A DNA stretch of 64,000 nt from Cordilura impudica (taxonomy: Eukaryota > Arthropoda > Insecta > Diptera > Scathophagidae). Below the pieces are notes generated by a model. The model saw only the letters and a program-made list of their open reading frames with translations, ran no database searches and was not told the DNA's origin. The stretch covers positions 111,427,625-111,491,624 of the forward strand of contig OY821517.1 of the NCBI GenBank assembly GCA_963682025.1, in the 5' to 3' direction. The translations under genes were made by a program, and so were the position numbers. Shown here one piece after another: positions 34,555 through 45,362 of this stretch (within the stretch, counting starts at the first letter, position 1; every line of letters starts with the position of its first letter).

Positions 34555-36240
34555 AATCTTATCTTGTTCTTCTAATCATAATTACAATAAAAAATATCTT
34601 AGACCTATAATATGTTTTCCAACTTACAATATCTAAATTTAATATTTTATTTGCGTTAAATAATATCTTTAAATCAACATTAACTAAAAATTTTCTAATG
34701 GGAATTTAAGTAACGTAACGTCATGTAACGTCACGTCAGATAGGATAATAGAGAAAAAACGAGAGGAGAATTTTAAAATTTATAACTTGGAAAATTAATC
34801 CATATTATTTCAAATCCTTTGCAAAATTCTTATACAAAAAGTCTTGCCCAGTTGGCAGAGGTTTGCAATTTTGTAATCCAAGTCAGAACTAACATCTGGT
34901 TTTTGTAACATAACGCCATCTCATAATTCTCTTATACGTTAAAATTCTTAGGTTCGATTTTTGTAATTTTTTTAATTAATTTAGTGATACTTAATTTTTG
35001 CACATACATATATATAAATACATAAAAAAACGTTATAAAAAAATTTGATTTTTCATTATTTTTTTATGTGTTTTTCGTACAAATGCCACGTCATGCCACA
35101 TTGGATATAACTCATTTGAAATATAAATTCAGTAGCTTCCATAGTGGAAGAATTTGTTTTCTTTTAAATCTTAATTTTGCATACATTTATTGGCAATATT
35201 ACTTAATTGTATGTTTATCTATATATTTTCCTTCTGTCAAATAGTTATTTTAATTATTCTATGACAATTCTAAAGGTAACCAATACCAATCGGAAAAAAC
35301 TAACCAGTCATTAATTTTTAAACTCGTTACTTTAACATTCGAATAAAAAAGTAAAATTGTGTGAACAATTTCTTTTAATTTAATTATATATTTTCGAATT
35401 TGCTTAACCGTTTAAATTTGCAACTACAAAAATATTAGAAAAAAATAAAACTAGAATTTTTATTCAATGGCTAAATTAACACAAGAAAATAAATTTAATT
35501 TCTGTAAATATATTTATTTCATGTATATATTTTTTTTATAAGATTTTGAGTGAAATTTTAATATAAAATAAAAAATAAAAATAAATATAGTTAAAAAACC
35601 AAAATCCTCTAATTCAAATTATATATTTCAAAGCTGTAGCTGCCAAAACTTTCTATAATATTGCCTTCTAATTAAATACAGAAAATATAGAGAGAATATT
35701 TTATTTTCTCTTTGCAGAAATTCACACAACTACATTTAAAATTTCGTATAAATAGTTCTCCTTCAAAAAAAAAAAAAAAAAACAAGCCACAGCATTGGTA
35801 ACTAAATACCAAACACATGCAAACCAGAGGCGGAGCCTGCAAATATACTCTTATGAAAACAATATAAAAAGAGGAGGTTCTTAAAAAGCATGTATTACAT
35901 ACAAGGCAGAACGAAATTGTATTATATTATTTCAATTAAGATAACATTTCAATCTATCGATATTATAATCAGCGATATTAAATGATTAATAATATAGTTT
36001 TTAACAAATTTAGTAATTATAAACCCCTTCTAAAACAAAATTTTTCCTGCATCACTGCCAGTTGTTTACAAGTTGTTTATTCATAAACAAGTAGGCATCA
36101 AAAAAAAAAAAAAAAAAACAATACACAACAACCTACTTATTTTAACCTGAGAGTATGGTTTTGCACTGACTGGTACACAAACCATTGTACCAAATTCCTC
36201 ATTCTGCAAAAACATCAACTGAGCACCATTGAATTTGTTG
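34555..36240. other. AT-rich stretch; ACGTCA cluster
   Basis: At 34711-34740 ACGT-type words repeat (TAACGTAACGTCATGTAACG, then TCACGTCA), resembling CRE half-sites, but in the absence of a gene I attach no function. Poly-A runs lie at 35766-35782 and 36100-36118. No coding family was recognised. Confidence 0.4.
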
Positions 36241-36245
36241 TTGCT

Positions 36246-36305
36246 TTGTATCGTTATTTTTTGTTTCGTAGCCACGAACTCTCTAGGAAAAAAATAACGA
36301 TACAA
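36246..36305. repeat. Perfect 17-bp inverted repeat (hairpin)
   Basis: Arms TTGTATCGTTATTTTTT (36246-36262) and AAAAAATAACGATACAA (36289-36305) are exact inverses with a 26-nt spacer that itself can pair TTCGT with ACGAA. It could be a small-RNA precursor, a MITE core or chance. The sequence shows nothing further. Confidence 0.75.
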
Positions 36306-36309
36306 CGTA

Positions 36310-37400
36310 AAATACAACACAAAACAACTGTGTTTGAGTTTCTCTATCACTTCTGTTTAAATAAATGGAGAGTAAATTACACGTGTTCTGTGAAATGTTC
36401 TGTGATTTTAGAAAATTTGTTTTGTTATTACCGGCGTCTAAAATGACAGTTTGATTTTATCTATTGAAATATTTTTGGCGCACTTATGGCCAATATGTTG
36501 ATTAATATAAATGAATTTAATAAATGTTACATTATTATAACATATATTTTTAAACTTTTAGTTCACCCAGTTAAGATAGTGCATATTTTCAACAGTACAA
36601 TTCTTAAATATGAAATTTTTATAGTGTAATATTTTTGCTTGTATTTTATTAGAACAAACACAAAAAATGGTAAAGCGAAAGAAAATACCTTAAGGAAAAA
36701 CTAAATCTAATATAAAACTTGAAATTTAATAAGTTACTAAATCTTTGAGTCAAATATATATGGGCGAAGTAGCAAAGATATTGCTAAAATTTTACTTTGG
36801 CTTTTAGCGTGTAAAATTGTATGTGCAATAACACTGGCTTCATCTTCAGATTCCCAAGGGAACGAATATTTTGAAAAAATGCAAAAATATAAAAATTTCT
36901 ATATAGATATATATATATGTGATCACAAGCGATAACCGCATAAGTCGACATAAGAAATAAGAACGGAATAAGTTATCATATCATGGAGTATGCTATCATA
37001 TTCTACTAATAACGCTTTATATTTACGGGAAATCCCCATTTCTCTAACTCTATTTTTTAAACGTTTATTAATGAAAACATGCTGACTTAAGTCGCAATGA
37101 AGCCCTATTACATTTATACAAAAAAATTATTTTACTCGAAAGCATGGTTTTTGACTTAGGAAGTTAATACTTGTGACCGCAGACATATGTGTATACAAAA
37201 AATGAAAATGAAATGGAAACTTTTAAAAAAAATACAGTTTTGACGACTTTAGCAGCCAATTGCAAGTTCATAAAACTAAAAATCTTTTATTAATTTAAAA
37301 ATTTTTATGTTTTTATTAAAAAAGAAAAAATCTTAACATTAATTAGTTTAACTTCAAAAAGAAGTAACGAAATTTAATAATTGAAAACTTCTATTTTTGA
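36310..37400. other. AT-rich stretch without recognised features
   Basis: GTTAATACTTGTGACC near 37164-37179 is the inverse of a text common in Tc1 termini (GGTCACAAGTATTAAC), so part of this stretch may be the outer sequence of the Tc1 remnant to its right. No other feature was seen. Confidence 0.35.
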
Positions 37401-37404
37401 TTAC

Positions 37405-38165
37405 AATGTTTTGTTGGGTATATATAATTTTTTAGTGCGGCATTACAACGTCGAGACATGGAGTCAGTTAAATTATAGATCCTATCCATTTTAATAGTTC
37501 GCTACTCTGAACTAACTTCCTCTATGAGATCTGCCTTGTTTGTGTGCTTTCAAGTCCGTTGTTTGATCTACAATTTCCCATAGATTTTCTATAGAATTGA
37601 GATACGGTGATTGGGCTAGCCATTTCGAAACACTAATTTCATTAGATAATAGCTATTCGGTTACAACTTTGAAGATGTGTTCTGTGTCATTGTCATGCTA
37701 CAACTTACAGGCTTATTTTTTTCACGTATAGATATTACGTCATTTTGAATTCTCTGTCTCTAATTCCGGTTGAAATATCTTTTACTATATGAATCTGACC
37801 CATCCCTTGGTGTTATGGCCACACCCAATCCTAACAATTTTATTTTTATATTTCGGAACAGGTCACTTTCCCTTGGTCATCGTATAAATGCTCTTCCATT
37901 ATGGTCTCTTAAATTAAAGTTGAACTCATCTGTATAGAGAATAGCATTCAAATTCCGTCCTGTGTGTTCTTTAGCAAAATGCGTGTAAGCCAGAGGATCT
38001 TTCTCTGATATCAGTGGTTACATTACAGGATGATAACAACCAAGATCAGCTTCAATTGGTCGTTGGAGTGCAGTTCCTTTGCTAATAAGTTATCCTGTGT
38101 TTCACTCGTTTTACGTGGCCTACATCTCAATGTTTGTCATTATCGTACCTTTTTTCATGATATTT
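37405..38165 (-). pseudogene. Tc1-type transposase remnant (DD34E)
   Basis: Minus strand from about 38150 down: a damaged N-terminal half, then DEFNFNLRDHNGRAFIR (first catalytic D, about 37930-37885), HDNDTEHIFKVVTE (second D, about 37705) and WLAQSPYLNSIENLWEIV (catalytic E, about 37600), closing with DSMSRRCNAALKNYI and YPTK near 37420. I count 34 residues between the second D and the E, the Tc1 spacing. There are multiple stops and at least two frameshifts. Intact relatives cut and paste at TA sites. Confidence 0.85.
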
Positions 38166-39500
38166 CTTAATAATTTTTATATTATTCTGTTTTTTAGCTC
38201 TTCAAAAAACTTCTTTCCTTCCATTATTTCATAATAATAAATAATAAGAATAAAACATTGAAATATATAATTGTGCTTTAAAAATGATTTTATATACATT
38301 ATTTTATATCATTTTGTATTTTTATTGTTTATATCAACTGCGATACAGAAGTTTAAAAATTTCCATTGTTTGGGCGTCAAAAAAGTAAATTTTTTTTGTG
38401 TATCTATTCTTTTAATTATATTATTTGATATAAATATGTTATCTTCGATAGAGAACATAACACAAAACTATAAAAAAAAACTAAATTAAAATTTTGAAAA
38501 AGGTGGATATCTATTTCTTAGAATTTAACTAACAATTTTAACTAAGATACAAATTAAATGAAAATTTTTTAAGGAAAACTTAAAATTCAAAAGATAGAAA
38601 AATAACTGATCACAATGTCTCTCCAACCAAATTTATTTTGTATATAAAGAATGTTATATAATAAAGTTTTATTACGTGTAAGTTATAATACAATACATAA
38701 AAAATTAGTTTTTATTGTCATTTTAAAATTGTAACTGACAGCATAAAAATCCGACGGGCGTATACATATTACATAGATCAATTAATATTGCTCATACAGT
38801 CCACGTTTATTGGCAATAATTGTCAAATCAGAAATTTATTAGGAATTTTATTTTAAAGTACCCCAAAATAAATTAAAATAAAATTCTTAATAAATGCGAC
38901 ATTAACCCTAAGCTCTCTTTTGTTGTGTCTTATTTCTGACTTTCCAGTTGAATTTTCCGTTTTGGTGTATTCAGGGACTTATAGTAAAATTTCAAGGTGA
39001 ATATTTTTGCGGAACATTCAAGCTCGTTAAATCCCTGTTTTAATCGTGTTTTTGCTCTTCTAAGAATGTGCCAGAGCTGATAAATGAAATTCAGATATAA
39101 TTTATCGGAAATTCAGATGTATACTTTCAAGACGCCGATAAATGTGTCTTTGTTTTTGTCTCCTCAATCATAATTTTTTGGCCGGACCTTGTAATTTTGT
39201 TTGTGTTGTACAGTGTAATAAAAGATGTAAGTAACATTGATAAAATCGAAGTTTGCCTCACAAGTATCAAGCTCCTAGTACATAATGTTGTTTTGCGAGT
39301 ACTTTGCTTATTTGTTGAAATTAATTTAATGTTTAATTTTTGTTTAATAAATATTTCGTTTAAACAATTTGTGGCCAAACAAAAACTACAAGAAAAAATT
39401 TATATATTTCATTATATATTTTTTATAGGTAATACAAGAAAGCAATAAAAAAAGAAATAAAAAAATTTCAATTATTCCAAAATATTCAAAAATTTCCAGG
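38166..39500. other. AT-rich stretch without recognised features
   Basis: Short frames at 38271-38489 and 39127-39448 have no motif. No repeat family from elsewhere in the window is seen here. Confidence 0.45.
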
Positions 39501-40387
39501 ATATTGTAGGGCTATACCCAAATTGGCACCCTGGCCACTTAGATTTGCAAAACAAGTTTTTTCAATGCAAGGTATTTTTTTTTATTTTTTTTTACACCCC
39601 CAACGGCTTCTATTATGGCAGATGACACAATGCACATGCTTAGGAAGCCTTTAAGGAATATGATCGGCGCCGTCCAGTTGTATACCTTCGTTATTTGACG
39701 AGGAAAGGGGTGATTGTTTTAGGTAAAACGTAGCTACATTTTGTCGAAATAATAACTGATCCATGTAGTCTTCTTTAATAAGTACATGCAAGCGCAACGC
39801 ATTTGATATGGCCATATCAATCATGTAAGTGAATGGAACTATTATATATATGGGGGATTTCATGTCAAGTTAACCAACTTTTGAAACTGATGTCTTCCGA
39901 TCGGGATGAAATTTGCACCAAGGTTAGTCCTATTGGATAGTAGTTTAGGCACAATTTTTCAACAAGATCGGTCTAGATCCCTCTGAGTTAGAGGGGATTA
40001 AAATTTGACATTTTGGCCAAACAGGTGTTTTTTCTCATCCATGTAACTTATTAACTATTGTTCTTAGAAAATTTTCTTCCAAAGAGTTTAGATATCTATT
40101 TTTTCAATATTTCGAAAAAAAAATTATTTAAAAAAAAAAAATAATTTGTAGACTTTTTTTTTTGCTAAATTAAAGCATTGTTTGCCTTTTTTTCAAAAAG
40201 GGCATTTTTTTCATAAGAAAGCTTAGGATTTTTCCTTTAAAAGCTTTTTGGTCGCTTAAATGTTTTGTAACTCAAGGCAATGGTTTTTCAATTTTTCACA
40301 AATGCACTATTTTGAATTTTTTCCTATTTGTGTCTAAAACCTTACAAATAAAACTTATACTGAGAAACTAGACAAACTAAACTTTCC

Positions 40388-40408
40388 GAAGGTATGTAAC
40401 ATACCTTC
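40388..40408. promoter_or_regulatory. Perfect palindrome upstream of the transposase start
   Basis: GAAGGTATGT-A-ACATACCTTC: 10-bp arms with a single central base, 18 bp before the ATG at 40427 and at the inner edge of the left arm. It is unchanged in the other copy (63693-63713) and degraded in the right arm (near 42066-42085). A site bound by the transposase or by a regulator is one possible reading. Confidence 0.5.
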
Positions 40409-40426
40409 ATAACATAACAGAAGAGA

Positions 40427-41747
40427 ATGGTTATCTGCAACCTGAAAGAGTTATTTGCAACATTTCAATCTGAACACGAGGATGTCAGGAGTGGCTTTAC
40501 AAAATTTACCCAAATGAGGCCAAAACATTGCGTTTTGGCAGGAAGCAGCGGAACTCATACAGTATGCGTTTGCATTTACCATGAAAATGTTAAACTGATG
40601 TTGAAGGAAATCAACTTAAAGTATTTAACAGATGATTCGGCAGAAGATTTACACGATTACCGCGATTGCATTAAATTGACTATGTGTCCTAATGCAACAA
40701 CTTCTTGCGACTTAGGCGAATGCACCAATTGCCAGAAAACCACATTCATCAAAGAAAATTTAATCAACTCTTTAGATCGAGAATATATAGAGGAGGTCAA
40801 ATTTGACTCTTGGATTCAGACTGACAGATGCACATTGAAAACAATCATTTTAAATGTTGATGATTTTATGGAAGAAATGTGTACAGGATTGCTAAACTTG
40901 AGATCCCATGGCTTTTTAGTCAAAGACCAATGGTCATTCTTCAAGGCTTTGAAGATACATTTGAATTATGGTGAACTAGTTATTTCGTATGATTTCGCAG
41001 AAATCTATAAATATGTTCATCAGGATGCCATACAAGCATTCCACTTCAATAACGACCAAGCAACTATACTCACAGTAGTTATTTACTACATGAAAGATGA
41101 AAAACTGGAACACAAAAGTATGGCAATCATATCCGACGATTTAAAACATGATACCGCTGCATTTTATGCGTACCAGAAGAGAATACTAAAATTTCTAAAA
41201 TCTAAATTTACAGTAAAGAAGATATACATACTACGTTTCGGACGGAGCTCATCAACATTTTAAAAACAAAAGTAGCTTGGCAAATGTTATGGCCCATGAA
41301 AAAGATTTTGGAATGTCAGCTGAGTGGAATTTTCATCCTACTGCTCATGGTAAAGGAGCATGTGATGGTATTGGAGCAAACCTTAAAAGAAATGCAGCGA
41401 AGTATAGCCTCCAGTGCTCTCATCAAGATCGCATCTTAGATGCGACTGCTTTATTGCATTGGGCAAAGAATTATTGTAAAGAAACTAAAATAGTTTTTAG
41501 TAGCAAAGAGGATCATCAGGAAACATTGAAAACACTGAAGAGCCGATTCGGTGCTGCGGTAACAATCGATGGCACCGCTCAATACCATGCTTTTATACCG
41601 CTTGTCGATGGAAGACTCAAGTTGAAAAAGTTTTCTGCCTCTATTCAATGCGATTTCTTTCCTAAGACAACAAATAAACCAGCAGCGAAATCAACAGCTG
41701 AACCTAGTAACGCCAAGAAAGGATTGACAAAAAAACGCAGTAAATAA
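40427..41747 (+). pseudogene. Transposase-like protein of the long-TIR element, one frameshift
   Basis: Two frames (40427-41263, 278 aa; 41277-41747, 156 aa) make one ~440-aa protein with a single frameshift near 41230, since the conserved SDG motif (about 41237) reads only in the second frame. Landmarks: LRPKHC-like MRPKHCVLAGSSGTHTVCVC (30-49), a cysteine cluster (C81, 87, 94, 99, 102), SYDFAEIYKYVHQDAIQAFH (187-206), ISDDLKHDT (235-243), and in the second frame EWNFHPTAHGKGACDGIGAN (16-34). The D residues of DFAE, QD and SDG and the E/H/D of the HGKGACDG region are candidates for a DDE-type site. I recall relatives in insects and cnidarians but know no superfamily name for them. Lysine-rich C-terminus. 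Confidence 0.7.
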
Positions 41748-41904
41748 AGGCGACAAAAAAGCTGGATGAAGGACTGGGTATTTAAAAATTTACAAGACTT
41801 AAATACTTCATCAGCTACAATAAATTAAATATAAAAATAGTTATGATATAAATGGATCTAATGCAATTAAGATTAAATTTTAATAAATTATTTATCTTTT
41901 TATT

Positions 41905-41937
41905 TTTAATATTATTATTATTATTATTATTATTATA
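41905..41937 (+). repeat. (ATT)n microsatellite
   Basis: About ten ATT units between the transposase frame and the right inverted arm. Confidence 0.9.
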
Positions 41938-43609
41938 CGTTAATTTAATTATTATTAAAAATAAATAAAAAAAAATAATTTTTCAACATTTCTATAGAAA
42001 AAATGCGATTTTTTTCCTGAGGTTAACATATTCTGGGTATTACAGTATCGAGGGTATAAAATTTTAGTTAGGTATGTTATATACCCTCGGAAAGTTTGGT
42101 TTGTCTAGTTTCTCAGTATAAGTTTTATTTGTAAGGTTTTAGACACAAATAGGAAAAAATTCAAAATAGTGCATTTGTGAAAAATTGAAAAACCGTTGTC
42201 TTGAGTTACAAAACATTTATTTTGATAGATATCCCACTCCCATCCCACTGAGCGACCAAAAAGCTCTTAAAGGAAAAATCCTAAGCTTTCTTATGAAAAA
42301 AAAAAAAAAAAAAATGCCCTTTTTGAAAAAAAGGCAAAAAATGCTTTAATTTAGCAAAAAAAAAAGCCTACAAATTTTTTTTTTTTAAGTATTTTTCTCC
42401 GAAATATTGAAGAAATAGCTATCTAAACTCTTTGGGAGAAAATTTTCTAAGAACAATAGCTAATAAGTTACATGGATGAGAAAAAACACCTGTTTGGCCA
42501 AAATGTCAAATTTTTATCCCCTCTAACTCAGAGAGATCTGTACCGATCTTGTTGAAAAATTGTGTCTAAACTACTATCTAATAGGACTAACCTTGGTGCA
42601 AATTTCATCCCGATCTGAAGACATCGGTTTCAAAAGTTGGTGCACTTGACATGAAATCCCCCATATTTATTAGTCCATTTTATTTACTGTGCCCATGCCT
42701 TTGTTGTAGTTTTGGAATAAATGCGAAATTATCATATTAGTTTTATGTTTTTTACCTGAACACCACCTTTTTACATTTATTACTGGCCCATAAGACTCAT
42801 AATTGGTAGCCATTGTGAAAATACTTCTGTCTTTCCAGCGGACCAATAAAAGCTCATTACCTTTTATCGGACCTGTAATCGAGCTCCGCCCTTGGTTTCC
42901 TTATCATCTCCTTTGCATTTTTGGTGGTGGACATTACTTAGTGCGATTTTCTCTTATGGCTCCTGTAGCACGGTAACTTAAATGGCGTAAATAATTTGCA
43001 GGGTTTGTGGTCAATTTACTTAGCAGCATTTTTACACCTCTAGTTGCCAAGGGCTCAGTAGCATTATTAGTTTGAACATCGTTATTATCAACAAAATGAA
43101 GATTTCCTTTCATTTCCTTAAATCTGTTCCTGGAGTACACTTCCCCCCAGCCGGATCATAAAATGCTGCTGGCTTTGGCATCATACTAGGCTCTTCCCGT
43201 CGTGGCATGTTGGTTCTAATTCATGCTATTTTGGCTCGACTTCACCAGAAACGTCATTTGGCATGCTTGATGAGTTTATATTATCATCAAAAACTTTTTC
43301 TTGTGGCCCTGTTCTCCTTATAGGATCAACGGGAACTTATATATATATATATAAAAGCTTCTTCTTCAGCAGGTTCAACACTACGTTCTGGAGGAATTAT
43401 GACTAAATCATAATCCAAGGTATCGTCATTGCCTTCTATTATCGTATTTACTTCTTCTTTTAAACCATGGAAGTGACTACTAGCGCTACAGTGTCGTGGC
43501 CGAATCATATTTGTAAACTCACAATGCTTGTTAAAAGCTTCAATGTCGAAAATCGACATAGAGTACACATTTTATTCTTATATGGGGATTCCCTGACTTA
43601 TGTAGCTAA

Positions 43610-44130
43610 GAAAACCCAAGCTACACCATCATTTCTGCTTATGTTTTAGTGCTGCCAGGTTTTCTTCACTTCCTAGACTAATGTGTAGGAATTAAATCAA
43701 TCAACGTTTTATAGTCGTGTACACATTCCTATCTTTGCGTTAGACCAATACAATGTACTTAGTACAGTTGTGGCCATTGTACCCGAATTGGCACAGTAAT
43801 ATTTTATGTGTCATAAAAGCTTTTATATCAAGTTTACCAAACACTTGCAAATGTTTCGTTATAAATGCATTGATTTTGTAAAATTGTAAGTATTACCGAC
43901 AGTATACTTTACTCAGAAATTTTAACATTTATAAACCGATACCTACCTTAGCAGGTATCGCGATGATGAAATTTAATAGCTCTTTACCAGAAAACTACAA
44001 AATTTAATTACAAAGTTAAATATTATATTTTATCACTACACTCCCCACTACTAAATGACGTAAGGCTTTATTATCTATGTTCAATACTTTCTCTATGATC
44101 CCTCGATAACTAGGTGTTCCAAAATTGGCA
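43610..44130. other. No recognised feature; flank of the Transib pair
   Basis: Phrases ACCCGAATTGGCAC (43783-43796) and CCAAAATTGGCACGG (44119-44133) resemble ACCCAAATTGGCACC at 39508-39522, so an unrecognised repeat or piggyBac sub-terminal sequence may be present. Target-site copy CGGCG is at 44131-44135. Confidence 0.4.
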
Positions 44131-44599
44131 CGGCGCACAGTGAATTCGATGGCACTCAAAGTGGCGATTAATTCAGGGAAGGAGTGGTTATGGATGATTT
44201 ATTATAAATACATAAAAGCACAGCATTTTAGAAAAAAAAATTGAAAAAAAATATTTTTAACCTGTTAGGCGCTTTTTTGTTTTTCGCCAAAAAAGCTCTT
44301 AGTTCACTATTTTAACTTTCACTTTGGACAGACAAGCGATAAATGAATAAATCAAATTGGATATAAGAGACTACTGAATGTGCTATGAAAAAACTTAAAT
44401 AATAATTATATAATGTATATTAATATTACTATAAAATTAAATTAACATTAAAATTTTGTTTTTTCACTAAATCAAAAAATTATCTCAAAAAAGTCACGAA
44501 AGAATGGTTCATCAAAAAAAAATAAAAAATTTTAAAACTTTTTGGTGAAATCTTTGTTCTTATTTGACAATTTTGAAAAAAAGTATTAATATAATTGTG

Positions 44600-44892
44600 T
44601 TACTCAGCATTATCAAATTCATCATAACTATCCCAGTTATTATAATCTTCATTATCATCACTATCTTCATCATAATTATCATAATCTTCATTACCGTCAT
44701 AACTTCCTTCATTGCTATTTTCATCACCTTCTTCTTCACCATCTTCATTATCTAAATCTTTATTATAATTTTCATTAGAAATATTTGGCAAAACTAATAA
44801 CTCTAATTTCGAAGTTGGTAAATTATTTTTTTTTTTCGCTCATGCTAGATATAAATGGGTCAGAACTCAGAAGAAACCTATTGAAAATATCA
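44600..44892 (-). pseudogene. Transib transposase C-terminus with acidic tail
   Basis: Minus strand: TDIFNRFLLSSDPFISSMSE (about 44892-44835), then after a slip in an A run LPTSKLELLVLPNIS and about 60 residues made largely of D, E, N and S, ending EFDNAE at 44600. The LLxSSDPxISS text is what I remember from the end of Transib transposases (RAG1 core relatives). The acidic tail is encoded by a cryptically simple (ATC/TTC)n stretch. The rest of the protein on this strand is missing. Confidence 0.65.
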
Positions 44893-45362
44893 GTGATCAA
44901 AAGCACTCACGCAATCATATCTAAAAAAAACCCAAAATGCATCAACATAAACAACAACAAAAATGCTAAAAGTATAGAAAAATACAATATTTAAAAACAA
45001 GCAACAGACTTACTGGACTTGACACCAGACTTTTACACAAAAACTACAATAAAAAAGGCTCTGCTGGTCTCAGGGATTTTATTTTAATCCACAAGTCGGA
45101 GCCCAACTATAACTAATAAAATATGGAGAATGATCCAATTTTTGACGTTTAAAAAAAAATACTAAAAATAGTTACACATAACTTTTTAAAAAAAAAAAAA
45201 AATCTATATCTTCAAGTACCTGAAGTTGACGGTTCCATTATAAAAGTTTTACTTTTTTAAAGATCTCATAGAAAAATAAGCACTTGAATCGTAAAGAATT
45301 TCAATTTTATACTTTTTGCAAAAACATCATTAATTTTCTGACTTGGGCAGCTCACCACGGGG

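Larger units (their letters stand above)
39848..42666 (+). mobile_element. Long-TIR DNA transposon inserted in the piggyBac gene
   Basis: Inverted arms of about 0.56 kb (39848-40410) and 0.62 kb (42045-42666) begin ATATGGGGGATTTCATGTCA and carry the same landmarks in the same order: GATCGGGATGAAATT, CTCTGAGTTAGAGGGGAT, TTTGGCCAAACAGGTGTTT, a poly-T block, AAGAAAGCTTAGGATTTTTC, and GAGAAACTAGACAAAC. One coding region lies between. Target-site duplication could not be fixed (left flank ATTAT, right flank TTATT). A second copy starts at 63107 and runs off the window. Superfamily not recognised. Confidence 0.85.
39650..43568 (-). pseudogene. piggyBac-derived (PGBD-like) transposase, interrupted
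   Basis: The minus strand from 43568 encodes a piggyBac-type protein in pieces: an acidic N-terminus (43568-43326), then SRNRFKEMKGNLHFVDNN (43135-43080) and RHLSYRATGAIRENRTK (about 42990-42934), then degraded text with IVRW/NY-like remnants to 42670. After a 2.8-kb insertion it resumes with FTYMIDMAISNALRLHVLIK and EDYMDQLLFRQNVATFYLKQ (39840-39710). The order follows PGBD proteins (RNRF..I...LHF; YR.TGT.R.NR; ..Y.LD.A..NA..L). The fourth catalytic D region lies near the break. Many stops make it inactive. Confidence 0.85.

Noticed and set aside
34705..34745. Clustered ACGTCA/ACGTAA words as a CRE-type enhancer.
   Set aside because: No gene nearby and only about 30 bp involved; chance or a decayed repeat cannot be excluded.
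44564..44755. Hydrophobic Ile-rich plus-strand frame.
   Set aside because: Shadow of the acidic minus-strand tail encoded by an (ATC/TTC)-rich tract.
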